64,000 bases of DNA from Nostocales cyanobacterium HT-58-2 (GTDB lineage: Bacteria > Cyanobacteriota > Cyanobacteriia > Cyanobacteriales > Nostocaceae): NCBI GenBank assembly GCA_002163975.1, contig CP019636.1, positions 5,211,501 to 5,275,500 on the forward strand, read 5' to 3'. Within the stretch, counting starts at the first letter, position 1. Each line of letters begins with the position of its first letter. The position numbers were made by a program, and so were the translations under genes. This document shows, one piece after another, positions 53,939 to 62,913 of the stretch. Below the pieces are notes generated by a model. That model ran no database searches. It had not been told where the DNA came from and worked only from the letters and a program-made list of their open reading frames with translations.

Positions 53939-55173
53939 GTGAGTAAACATGAGTAGCGAGACTCAGGAATGTAAATTGAGCTATGTAAGGTTCTACAGTT
54001 AGCTAACTGTTTTCCTTTACGACCAAGTTGTTCGCGTAGCTTTTGGTCTTGACACAACCGTTTGAAAGCATGAAAAACTTCATACCCAGAATTGGGATTC
54101 ACGAGTATGCCATTTTCCTCGTGGTGGACTGTATCGACTATAGTCCCTAAACGAGAAGCAATGACAGGTTTTCCAAAATAACCTGCTTCTAAACAGACGA
54201 TACCAAAACCTCCGACTCTGGGAGCTTGATTATCTCCTAGAGTCAGCATCGCAAGTATGTCACACGCTGCATAATATCCTGCTAATTCTCGGTCAGGGAC
54301 ATATCCAGCAAAATGAACTCGCCTCTGTACTCGTAAGCGACTGGCTAGATTTCTGAGTGCAGACTCATAAGGACCTTGCCCACAAAGTATGTAGTGGACG
54401 TCCATCCCGAGAGTCAATAGGAGTGTTAAATTCTCAATAACCCGATCAAAACCTTTAAGCTTCACCAGTCGTCCTACTGAAAGAATGACGACTGCTGTTT
54501 CCGGAATATGATATCCACTCCGTACTCGTGCACGCAAATCATCCAGATGATTTGGATGAGCACAAACGCCAAATTTTTCCACTCTCACAGTGGGGTTAAT
54601 GACATGAGTGGGTGTCTCAATATGGAAATGGGTGGTCAGGTAATCTCGAGTAAAAGAACTGTTACAAACAATCCCTTGCGCTCGTTTTAACGTGAATTCA
54701 AACAGAGAATGCAGTATGGGATTGCGTGATAGCCTAAGAATGTCCTTTCCATGTAGGTAGATGAAAAAGCGAATAGGTAAGAGGTAACTTAATAGTAAAA
54801 GAGAAAGAAATTGGTAGCCGTGACCCCATTCAATATAGCGGTAGTGATAGCGAAAATAAAGTTTGATGGCTATGACAAATGACCAAACTGAATCGAGAAA
54901 AACTTGCAGCATACTCCCCACATAACTACCACGCTTTTGTTGAGGCATGGGCCAGCGGTATACAGGGAATTTTTGAGCTTTGTCAAAGAGTTTATCTCCT
55001 GAACAACTAGCTGCTAAAACTATCATCCTTTCTGGATCTTGTAAGCAGCGATTATAGATATATTCTTCAATTCCTCCCTCTTGCGGTTGGAAGCTACGAG
55101 ATATGACTAGAATGTCCGGATATGACGCAGTTTTGTCTCGGATTGTTGCTCTTATGTGTGAAATATTTTCCAT
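53935..55173 (-). CDS. Family-4 glycosyltransferase
   Basis: 412 aa, GT-B fold. VILSVGRLVKLKGFDRVIEN and HFAGYVPDRELAGYYAACDI, then GFGIVCLEAGYFGKPVIASR, with the conserved Glu of the EX7E motif, are the GT4 signature. The N-terminal half contains YLHGKDILRL and CNSSFTRDYL typical of GT4 acceptors domains. Transfers a nucleotide sugar to a glycan or lipid acceptor, probably in polysaccharide or glycolipid synthesis. The last 30 residues look atypical. It is convergent with thiS, overlapping four bases. Confidence 0.9.
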   Translation of the reverse strand: MENISHIRATIRDKTASYPDILVISRSFQPQEGGIEEYIYNRCLQDPERMIVLAASCSGDKLFDKAQKFPVYRWPMPQQKRGSYVGSMLQVFLDSVWSFVIAIKLYFRYHYRYIEWGHGYQFLSLLLLSYLLPIRFFIYLHGKDILRLSRNPILHSLFEFTLKRAQGIVCNSSFTRDYLTTHFHIETPTHVINPTVRVEKFGVCAHPNHLDDLRARVRSGYHIPETAVVILSVGRLVKLKGFDRVIENLTLLLTLGMDVHYILCGQGPYESALRNLASRLRVQRRVHFAGYVPDRELAGYYAACDILAMLTLGDNQAPRVGGFGIVCLEAGYFGKPVIASRLGTIVDTVHHEENGILVNPNSGYEVFHAFKRLCQDQKLREQLGRKGKQLANCRTLHSSIYIPESRYSCLLT

Positions 55174-56123
55174 CAGACATTTGATAACTAAACGTCAAAA
55201 CAGCATAAAAAATACAAAAATTTGTGTAACTTGTATGATGAAACTTCTAAATAAAGAGAAGAAAGAAAAACTATTTTGTTCCTGATTTTAAAAGGTGATA
55301 ATTGTCTAATTTTTCTAAAGATTTAAAAAAGAAAAATAAAATAATTAGCAGTAAATTTCCATTATAAAGAAAATTTACTAATTATTTTTCGAGAAGAGTC
55401 ATTAAATTTAGTTTGGGTTTTTAATATTTCAATTTAGTTTTTAAAAATCATAAATCTTTAACACAAAAATGGAAACAAGAATATTAACAAAAGCTAAAAA
55501 TGAAACAGAATAAAAAGATGAAACATTAAAAGAGGTGTACATCTTGAGATTTCTAAACTTGCTGCTGTTAGTAGGATATCTGAATATCAATAAAAATATG
55601 ATGCCAAAATGCCAAAAAGCTATCTTTCTTAATTATCTTTTTTCAAAAAAACTTTAAATTACCTTTTGTCTATAAAATGACACAAATTTTGTTAAATAAG
55701 ATACAGAATGCGAGATATTTATTTGTGATATGTGAAAAAAGTATAAAAGCTATTAAAAATTATTTTGACAAAATAAAGAAGAAGTAAAAAAAGAACTGAT
55801 AAATAAAAAGTATTTGTATAATTTTAAACCTAACTCAGGAAAGAGGGTTCTGGCAGAACTATGAGGAAAATTTTGAACTTTGAATGAGCGAATTTTGAAT
55901 TTGAGCGTAGCGAGTGGGGTACGGTTATCTACTCCAGAAATCCCCCCAAAGCGTGCTGCTCGTCTGATATAAGAGACGGTAAATTGGAATTGTAGCCTGT
56001 TACGAAAGCGCTACTGCCAATCAACAACTCTGTGGGGCTACAGGCTGGCGTCACTGACCAAGCACAACCTCCTAAGCGCATTGGGAGAAAAATAACCAAT
56101 AGAGTTTTTCAAAAGACTGTGTC
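55174..56123. other. Long AT-rich gene-free stretch
   Basis: About 950 bp between divergent genes. The first 650 bp is extremely AT-rich with no structure. From about 55890 the composition changes and includes a possible structured element at 55992-56047 with two mutually exclusive stems. No gene. Confidence 0.5.
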
Positions 56124-57110
56124 ATGCGTAAAAAACTACAAAAAGCTATCAAACCCCTTTTAAAATCCCTGTTCTTCCTATGCCTCGTCTCTGTCTTGGC
56201 ATTTGGTCATACAGATGGAGCCTTAGCCGCCAGGAGTGGGGGTAGAATCGGCGGTGGTTCTTTCAGAGTCCCCTCCAGCCGCCCCTACTCCTCTCCTCGC
56301 ACCTACGCACCTCCTGGTGGGGGTTATGGCGGGGGATACTACGCACCTTATCCTGGTGGTGGTTTTGGTTTTCCATTCCTGCTTCCCTTCTGGGGTATTG
56401 GGGGAGGATTTGGCTCTCTATTGAGCATTTTGGTTTTCTTTGCGATCGCCAACTTCCTAGTGCGGAGTTTCCGTCGCGTCTCATCTGGTGAGAGTCCAGT
56501 GGGCGACACCAGTAACCCATCTGTTTCTGTAAATCGTTTGCAAGTAGGCTTGTTAGCGAGTGCCCGTGACTTGCAAAATGAACTCAACTACATTGCAGAA
56601 ACTGCTGATACAAACTCTCCAGAAGGGAGAGCAGAAGTTTTGCAAGAAACCAGCCTAGCTTTGCTCCGCCATCCAGAATATTGGGTGTATGCAGGTGCTG
56701 GTAATCAACAAGTTCGTCTAAATGCAGCTGAGGCGCAATTCAACCGTTTGTCACTTGCAGAACGCAGTAAGTTTACTGAAGAAACTCTTTCTAATGTGAA
56801 CAACCAGCTCAAAGAAGCGACTCCCAAAGATGCTTTACCTGCTGCTGGTGAACTAGATAATCCAACCCGTCTCATCACGAGTGGTCCTGGAGAATACATT
56901 ATCGTTACTTTACTAGCTGCGACCTTAGGCAAATACCAGCTACCAGAAATCAACAACGCTGACGATTTGCGTCAAGCCCTACGCCAATTTGGTAGTATCC
57001 CTGGTGAGCAACTACTTGCTATGGAAGTTCTTTGGACTCCACAAGCTAAAGGCGATACTCTCACCTCTGATGATGTGTTAGCAGAATATCCAGATCTGAA
57101 ACTGGTTTAA
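56124..57110 (+). CDS. DUF1517-family membrane protein
   Basis: 328 aa. Membrane anchor or signal at about 14-35 (LKSLFFLCLVSVLAFGHTDG followed by ALAA), a Gly/Tyr/Pro-rich segment (about 40-80), a second hydrophobic stretch (GSLLSILVFFAIANFLVRSF), then a helical domain with DLQNELNYIAETADT and PTRLITSGPGEYIIVTLLAA, and ending with LLAMEVLWTPQAKGDTL. This is the DUF1517 layout known in cyanobacteria and plastids (membrane-associated; some plant homologs affect chloroplast development). Function unclear. A terminator follows the stop by about 35 bp. Confidence 0.9.
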   Translation: MRKKLQKAIKPLLKSLFFLCLVSVLAFGHTDGALAARSGGRIGGGSFRVPSSRPYSSPRTYAPPGGGYGGGYYAPYPGGGFGFPFLLPFWGIGGGFGSLLSILVFFAIANFLVRSFRRVSSGESPVGDTSNPSVSVNRLQVGLLASARDLQNELNYIAETADTNSPEGRAEVLQETSLALLRHPEYWVYAGAGNQQVRLNAAEAQFNRLSLAERSKFTEETLSNVNNQLKEATPKDALPAAGELDNPTRLITSGPGEYIIVTLLAATLGKYQLPEINNADDLRQALRQFGSIPGEQLLAMEVLWTPQAKGDTLTSDDVLAEYPDLKLV

Positions 57111-57144
57111 GCGTATTGCATCGTAAAAGCATAACTCTTGCGAG

Positions 57145-57172
57145 GCGGGCTGGAAAGTCCGCTCTTATTTTT
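57145..57172 (+). terminator. Intrinsic terminator of the DUF1517 gene
   Basis: GCGGGCT/AGTCCGC stem (one G-U) with GGAA loop, then TCTTATTTTT. Confidence 0.8.
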
Positions 57173-57274
57173 GCATTTTATAGCGCTTTCTCTTGAAATC
57201 AAATACGGATTTATCTGTCTTTATCTATCTGCATCTGTGGCTTATTCTTTCTTCTTGTACCTGATTGAAAACTG

Positions 57275-59149
57275 CTATGGATTTTCAACAGACCAAGTTG
57301 CAACCACTCGAAAGCCACATATCCTTAGTCCGCCGTCAGGTTCGTTCCAGCTACGACTGGCGCTACGGCAAAGCACAGAACTAAAACTCCAAGAACCACC
57401 ACGAAGCACCCGACGATTATTATCGCCGCCAACTTCCCAAACTGATCCATCTGTCGGTGCGCCATCGTAATTTTTGTGCCAAGGGTCAGCACACCACTCC
57501 CAGACTAACCCATGCATATCATACAAGCCAAAGGCATTTGCTACCTGAAAACTACCTACAGGTGTTGTTTCTTTTCGGTATTTAGCTTTTTGTTCCGAAC
57601 TATGAGTTTCACTTTCACCACAGTTTGCTAATTCAGTGCTAATTGTTTCGCCAAAATGGAAGGATGTCGTAGTTCCAGCACGACAAGCATACTCCCATTC
57701 GGCTTCGCTGGGTAAGCGATACTGTCGTCCGGTTTTTGCAAATAGCCTTGCACAGAATTCTACTGCTTCGTGCCAAGAGACGTTTTCAACTGGTCGATTT
57801 GCACCTTTAAATTTCGACGGGTAAGGATTCAAAGATTGTTTCACCTTAGGTAAAGCTGCTACCATTTTCCATTGTGCTTGGGTAATAGGAAACTTCCCCA
57901 TAAAAAAAGGTTTGATAGTCACTTCGTGTCGTGGACGTTCGTCAGCATCCCCTTCATTGTCTTGCGAACCCATCATAAAAGTACCGCCAGGAATCGCCAC
58001 CATTTCCAGTGTGACTTCAGGACCCAAGTTTTCTGCATAAAACTTTGCACTCCCAGAATCACGGCTGATTTCGTTACCTTGTGCGTCTACTGTGACTACA
58101 TTAAATTCAAAGGTTTGTAAAAAGTGGAAGTCTGAAAAGATTTCTAGTTTAGGAATTGCACTTGTGACTTTGTGTTGTTGAAGCGGCGACTGACGTTGGG
58201 GAAGTGCTAAGATAGGCAATGATGCAGATTTTGTTGCATTCAAATCTTGTAAAACTTCTGTTGCTGATTGATACCTATCTTTTGCCAGATGTTTCAGCAA
58301 CTTATCTAGAATTTCCCCCAGTTCATCGCTGACAAGAACCCCTTTTTCCTGTAAATGCTCTCGCCACAACCATTTACCGTTCATCGGGTCATAAAGACGA
58401 TCTTGAATCTGTCCATGGGGTTGTTGGATGGGCAAACATTGAGTGAGAAGACGCGCACAAGTCACTCCCAAAGCGTATAAATCACTTGCTTGACAGGCAA
58501 ATCCAGCCATTTGCTCGCTGGGTGCATAACCGATTGTGTAGAGCACCGTAGCTTGTCTTGATAAACTGGTTTGTGTGACCTGCTTGGCACCACCAAAGTC
58601 AATCAGAACGAGTTTGCTATCAATTTGGCGGCGGATGATGTTTTCTGGTTTAATATCTCGATGGATGACGTTACGCTCATGAATAAATTGAAGAACTGGT
58701 AACAAATCAGCTAAAAGTTCCCGGATTTGCTCTTCACCAAAGGCTTGTTGCTGAAGTTCTTGTAAGAGAGTTTGCCCTTGAATAAATTCTTGCACCAGAT
58801 AGAGGCTAGAACCTTGTTCAAAGTAAGCAAGTAATCTGGGAATTTGCCAGTGATTTTCTCCTAGTTCATAAAGTCGCCTCGCCTCTTGCTTAAACAATTC
58901 TGCTGCTTTGGTGCGTTCTGAAGTTCCTTGAATTTGTGGGAAGAATTGTTTGATGACGCAAGGAGCATCTAGTCTATCAACGTCTTCTGTTGCATATGTT
59001 CTGCTAAACCCGCCCTCGCCTAATAATCTCAATACACGATAGCGGTTCCTGAGGAGGTTACCAAAGTTGCTTTGTCCGCAACTGGTGCAAAATCTATTGC
59101 TGTCAGAGTTGAAGGGATTAGAGCAATTGGGATTTTGACAAATTTGCAT
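57275..59149 (-). CDS. Ser/Thr protein kinase fused to an FGE-sulfatase (C-type lectin-like) domain
   Basis: 624 aa. N-terminal zinc ribbon (CQNPNCSNPF, CTSCG, residues 4-24), then a kinase domain (about 35-310) with GEGGFS at 44-49, VIKQFF (Lys67), HRDIKPEN and DFGGAK in place of DFG. A linker leads to an FGE-sulfatase domain (about 375-620): PGGTFMMGSQ, PVENVSWHEAVEFCARL, LPSEAEWEYACRAGTT, GLYDMHGLVWEWCADPW and RVLRGGSW...GFRVV. The lectin-like part probably does not make formylglycine (no catalytic Cys pair evident) and may bind a ligand. The final RGGSW-to-GFRVV stretch has the layout of a DGR variable region (see findings). Confidence 0.93.
   Translation of the reverse strand: MQICQNPNCSNPFNSDSNRFCTSCGQSNFGNLLRNRYRVLRLLGEGGFSRTYATEDVDRLDAPCVIKQFFPQIQGTSERTKAAELFKQEARRLYELGENHWQIPRLLAYFEQGSSLYLVQEFIQGQTLLQELQQQAFGEEQIRELLADLLPVLQFIHERNVIHRDIKPENIIRRQIDSKLVLIDFGGAKQVTQTSLSRQATVLYTIGYAPSEQMAGFACQASDLYALGVTCARLLTQCLPIQQPHGQIQDRLYDPMNGKWLWREHLQEKGVLVSDELGEILDKLLKHLAKDRYQSATEVLQDLNATKSASLPILALPQRQSPLQQHKVTSAIPKLEIFSDFHFLQTFEFNVVTVDAQGNEISRDSGSAKFYAENLGPEVTLEMVAIPGGTFMMGSQDNEGDADERPRHEVTIKPFFMGKFPITQAQWKMVAALPKVKQSLNPYPSKFKGANRPVENVSWHEAVEFCARLFAKTGRQYRLPSEAEWEYACRAGTTTSFHFGETISTELANCGESETHSSEQKAKYRKETTPVGSFQVANAFGLYDMHGLVWEWCADPWHKNYDGAPTDGSVWEVGGDNNRRVLRGGSWSFSSVLCRSASRSWNEPDGGLRICGFRVVATWSVENP
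57302..57403 (-). other. Candidate DGR variable region in the kinase-FGE gene
   Basis: Codons for residues 583-616, from RGGSW to GFRVV. The positions between CRSA, PD and GFRVV, which are Asn (AAC/AAT) in many DGR templates, carry varied residues here (SFSSVL, then SRSWNE, then GGLRIC), with spacing equal to typical DGR targets. It lies 27 bp before the stop, as DGR VRs do. No template repeat is found in the window. Confidence 0.45.
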
Positions 59150-59424
59150 AGTGAGCCATGTATCGCATTTCGTCTAGAGTTGGCTCTCATTTGAGCTATT
59201 TAAATACAGATACTTATATTTACCTACACCCACGAAATTTAAGTAAACAGATGAAAAGTTGCTGTGTATTTGGTTGTGTGAGGTGAGGCGTTTCTAAGTG
59301 AAAAGTTTCTAAATATGAGTACGTATGAGCGCACAGATTCCCATTATAATAGGGATAATACGATGAAACGACTCATTTTGTCAAGTGCGCCAGAAGTGTG
59401 GAGTATGAGAAGTGAAATTAGTAA

Positions 59425-60237
59425 CTAATGAGTGTTTATTCTCTGCCCTGAAGCGCGAATGAATTCAGCCACCAAAGCAATAATCGCAGAGACCAAAATC
59501 AAGATGACGCTGAGAGCGTTGATATCTGGTTTGACTCCTGTCCGGATACGGCTAAAAATTTCCATCGGCAAGGTGTTAGAACCACTACCAGCCGTAAAAC
59601 TGGCAATGAGAAAGTCATCGAGGCTGAGGACAAAAGCTAGCAAACAACCAGCAACAATACCAGGCATTAACTGAGGTAGTAACACTTTGATAAAGGCTTG
59701 TACTGGTGTTGCTCCTAAATCTAATGCTGCTTCTTCTAGGTGAGGATCTAAGTTGGTCAGTCGAGAAGACACAACAAGACCAACGTAGGCAAGACAGAAC
59801 ACAACATGAGCTGCAACAATTGTCCAGATGCTCAGGGGAATGGCAAACGCTGCTAAAAAAACTAGGGTCGCTACTGCGATCGCAATATCAGGAATAATCA
59901 ATGGTAAGTAAGCAATACCGCGATACAATCCCTTACCTAGAAACTGATAACGTGCTAACCCCATAGCCATTAACGTTCCCAACACTGCCGAAATCGCCAC
60001 TGCACAAAATGCTACTATCAAACTATTCTGTAGAGCCGATAAAATACGCTCATCTGTTAACAATTTGCCATACCATTCCAGGGTAAACCCTTGCCAAGTT
60101 GCACTGTACGGTGAGCGATTAAAACTATAAAAAGCTAGTACCAGTATAGGCAGGTACATGAAAGCAAACATTAGCACCGAGAAAACCGCTTGCCATGCAA
60201 AGACAAGCGGTTTTTTGCGGGATAGATCTGTATTCAC
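59425..60237 (-). CDS. potC: ABC transporter permease, PotC-type (spermidine/putrescine family)
   Basis: 270 aa from GTG 60237, six membrane helices. The EAA motif (EEAALDLGATPVQAFIKVLL) and the family pattern at the N-terminus (AWQAVFSVLMFAFMYLPILV, YSFNRSPYSATWQGF, IPDIAIAVATLVFLAAFA) identify a PotC-type subunit. In a complete system it pairs with PotB, an ATPase PotA and a periplasmic PotD. None of these lies on the same strand nearby, so it is an orphan or the rest lie elsewhere. Substrate (polyamine or similar) is inferred from the family. Confidence 0.9.
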   Translation of the reverse strand: MNTDLSRKKPLVFAWQAVFSVLMFAFMYLPILVLAFYSFNRSPYSATWQGFTLEWYGKLLTDERILSALQNSLIVAFCAVAISAVLGTLMAMGLARYQFLGKGLYRGIAYLPLIIPDIAIAVATLVFLAAFAIPLSIWTIVAAHVVFCLAYVGLVVSSRLTNLDPHLEEAALDLGATPVQAFIKVLLPQLMPGIVAGCLLAFVLSLDDFLIASFTAGSGSNTLPMEIFSRIRTGVKPDINALSVILILVSAIIALVAEFIRASGQRINTH

Positions 60238-60289
60238 GTTTGAGAGAATTTTCTTTTATTGTGTCGTTATGCCGCGAATTTTATCTTAT

Positions 60290-60622
60290 TTAAAACTTAC
60301 AGTCAAGAACTTCCTTTCTCATCGCTGGGTTGCTCCTTTGACCAAGACCTCTGTGCCTACATCTACTGATAGCTTTTGCTTGAGCACAGGTCGTTTGCTC
60401 CCGCTTTAACATTTGTTTTTGCGTTAGATAAGCCTCAAGATATTCACAACTTTCACAGTACAGTTCTTTCCCTGGATGAGGACAACGACAGGGGAGATAT
60501 TGGAGACAGTCAGAGGAATTGTTGAATATAAAGTACTCAGATGTTAATAACTGTGAAAAAATGACCAAATCTTGAAAAAACAACACTGTATTTTTTATAA
60601 CAACAAATAGCTTACTATACAT
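60290..60622 (-). CDS. Small Cys-rich hypothetical protein
   Basis: 110 aa frame from ATG 60622. Cys/His motif LPCRCPHPGKELYCESCEYLEA (residues about 43-64) looks like a small zinc-binding knuckle. The N-terminus is hydrophobic. The C-terminal part reads as low-conservation. It lies upstream of the potC-like gene on the same strand, but coding is uncertain, and a shadow frame is possible. Confidence 0.35.
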   Translation of the reverse strand: MYSKLFVVIKNTVLFFQDLVIFSQLLTSEYFIFNNSSDCLQYLPCRCPHPGKELYCESCEYLEAYLTQKQMLKREQTTCAQAKAISRCRHRGLGQRSNPAMRKEVLDCKF

Positions 60623-61063
60623 TTTTTCTTAATTTGTGATTTGATTTATATCATCTTTATATTATTGATGATTGATATAATAATTACCTCATTCTCAAAG
60701 CTGGTTTTAGCCCTAGTTAAAATGCATAGTTGTGAGTCACTTTATGAAAAATGATATATATTAATTAATCTTTTTATTTATTTACTATTGAGAACACTGT
60801 AAGAGAGATTAAATTTCTTGTCAAAATACCTATTAAATTAAATTTATGTCTATAGATAGAAGCTTATAAATAGCAGAATAATAGGTATAAACGACTTCTT
60901 CTGTAAATTTTTTTATCTCCTCTCAGACTTATAGCTAGAAAGTACAAAACTTTTGTTAGATGTTTATTGATTCAAAAGTCTTTCTGACGAAGGAGCAAAT
61001 CCAGATTTTGATTGTCTAAAGTGAGCTCAGTAGGTTCAACTTGAAAAAGCATTGAATAAAATC
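60623..61063. other. AT-rich gene-free stretch
   Basis: About 440 bp of very AT-rich sequence; no structure or motif noted. Confidence 0.4.
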
Positions 61064-61396
61064 ATGAGTAAGCAGCTAGAAAACAATCAAATTAGGCAGC
61101 CTGTAAGCGTGGATTGGCATGCGCAAGAAGAGCCAACAGCAAAAGAAAGAAACTTAACTGTGAATCCGGGAGATAAGATTGCTGATAAGCCTCAAACAGT
61201 TGAAGAGAAAGCAAAACAAGTTGCTGTAGATCAACCGGACATTACGGGCGACTGGATTAAAGTGCCCACTTACTTTGTTGTGGAATACCCAAATGGTGAA
61301 AAGAAAGCCCTGCACCATGTGAAAGATGCAGAAGAAATTTCTGATGTCATTCGGCAAGCACGAGTTGATGAACATGGGAATCGTATTTGGTGGTAG
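61064..61396 (+). CDS. Small conserved-type hypothetical protein, 110 aa
   Basis: ATG 61064 chosen over a TTG at 61052. The N-terminal half is highly charged and probably disordered (RQPVSVDWHAQEEPTAKERN, PQTVEEKAKQ). The C-terminal part (DWIKVPTYFVVEYPNGEKKA, DAEEISDVIRQARVDEHGNR) is compact and likely folded. No signal peptide. I do not recognise a named domain. It is followed by the PEBP gene on the same strand, 114 bp later. Confidence 0.7.
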   Translation: MSKQLENNQIRQPVSVDWHAQEEPTAKERNLTVNPGDKIADKPQTVEEKAKQVAVDQPDITGDWIKVPTYFVVEYPNGEKKALHHVKDAEEISDVIRQARVDEHGNRIWW

Positions 61397-61510
61397 TAAC
61401 AGATGGCGTTAGTTAGCCACAAGAAATGAGGCTCTTGGGCATAAATATTTCAATTTCATTCTGTATTCTCTCCCTAAGAAAGCCTCATAGATATTTCTGT
61501 CTAGAAAACT

Positions 61511-61975
61511 ATGGAAATTAGAAGTCCAGCCTTTTTTATCGGTAACACCATCCCATTTAAATACACTTGTGATGGTGAAAATATCTCGCCTCCCCTACAG
61601 TGGGAAGCACCTCCTCAAGGAACAGAAAGCTTTGTTCTGATTATGGATGATCCCGATGCACCCAACAGAACGTTTACCCATTGGATTGTCTACAACATAC
61701 CCGCCGATAAGCGTGAATTACCAGAAGGTGTGACTCAACAACCTAAACTCTCTAATGGTTCCTTCCAAGGAGAAAACAGTTTTGGGGAACTGGGTTTTGG
61801 AGGACCATGTCCACCCAAAAATGGTGCCCACCGCTATTTTTTCCGACTCTTTGCTTTGGACAGAAAACTGGATTTGCCAGCGAGAGCAAGTAAACAACAG
61901 GTATTAGCGGCAATGGAAGGTCATGTGCTAGATAAAGCAGAACTGATGGGACGTTACGCAAGAGAAACTGAATAA
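61511..61975 (+). CDS. YbhB/YbcL-type Raf kinase inhibitor-like (PEBP) protein
   Basis: 154 aa. PEBP fold: GENISPPLQWEAPPQGTES, the conserved DPDAPNRTFTHWIVYNIP ligand-pocket motif, FGELGFGGPCPPKNGAHRYF, then FALDRKLDLPA. Single domain, no signal peptide. The bacterial function is unknown; the fold binds anions such as phosphate head groups. A good intrinsic terminator lies 20 bp downstream. Confidence 0.93.
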   Translation: MEIRSPAFFIGNTIPFKYTCDGENISPPLQWEAPPQGTESFVLIMDDPDAPNRTFTHWIVYNIPADKRELPEGVTQQPKLSNGSFQGENSFGELGFGGPCPPKNGAHRYFFRLFALDRKLDLPARASKQQVLAAMEGHVLDKAELMGRYARETE

Positions 61976-61994
61976 CAAAGTTAAAGAATTGTCC

Positions 61995-62024
61995 AAAACC
62001 CCACTCATCAAAGGGGTTTTTTGT
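61995..62024 (+). terminator. Intrinsic terminator of the PEBP gene
   Basis: AAAACCCC/GGGGTTTT stem with a 10-nt loop, followed by TTTG. Confidence 0.85.
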
Positions 62025-62913
62025 TTGAATATAATAATTTAATAGTGTCAGAATATTATCAAAAATTTTTAGAACTATAATCTAGAGCTTCTAGATTTTA
62101 GCTTTTGCAGAGCAAAAAATAAGGCAAGTTTATTAGCAGCGAATTTCACGTTGACGAGTTAATAAGCTTTATCTAAAAACCAGGGATAAAGCCTATTTTA
62201 CTCAGGAATTGCTGCTTTCATAAAATGCCTTAATACAAAGTGGTACTAATTCTGAATTTCTTTTCCACTTTTACTTGACTTACTAGAAAAAAAGTAACTA
62301 GATCTTGTTTTTATTATGTCAATTACTGATTACTTAGAAAGTAGTGTGCTTCACATTACTAGATTAACTAGAAGCCAGTAACCTATAAGTACAAGCAAAA
62401 TGCTTAACCACAAAATTGGTCTGTTCATAGGCAGATACCGTTCTGGTTATTAACCAGACTATGCTCTGTGTATAAAACTATTTTAGCGATATTAACTGTA
62501 GCTTGCAGGAAGACATGAGGTTGTGTTTGTTAACATGACTAGTCTCAAAATTACTCAAAAAGGAGAATTGACAATATTTTGAATAATGAATTATCAATAC
62601 TTTCTCATTTTTTATCTCTATGTGAGTAAGAATGATAATCTTTATTTGTCATCATTCAATAGAAAGAAAAAAATAAATTTTATTTTCACTAATCAAAAAG
62701 ACGTACTTTGATTAGCGGGTAATAAGTTCCTTACTTAAGATAGAAAGACAAATCCCAAAGAAACATAATAAAGTTCTTATTGAAAGTTCTTATTGAATTC
62801 TTACTAGATTTTGTCTGCAAACTAAGCTCTCACTATACTGAGTAGCTGGAAATCTTTCATTAGTAAGAGAGTATGCACTTTGAATTTAAAACTTACTTGT
62901 TAGGAGGTTTTTG
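62025..62913. other. AT-rich gene-free stretch before the glycosyltransferase
   Basis: About 890 bp of AT-rich sequence with no frame of note. AGGAGG at 62902-62907 is the ribosome site of the next gene. Nothing else is recognised. Confidence 0.45.

Noticed and set aside
57302..57403. Reading the varied kinase-FGE C-terminus as proof of an active DGR
   Set aside because: FGE-domain proteins without a DGR also end in RGGSW-to-GFRVV; without a template this remains only a candidate, so I kept confidence low.
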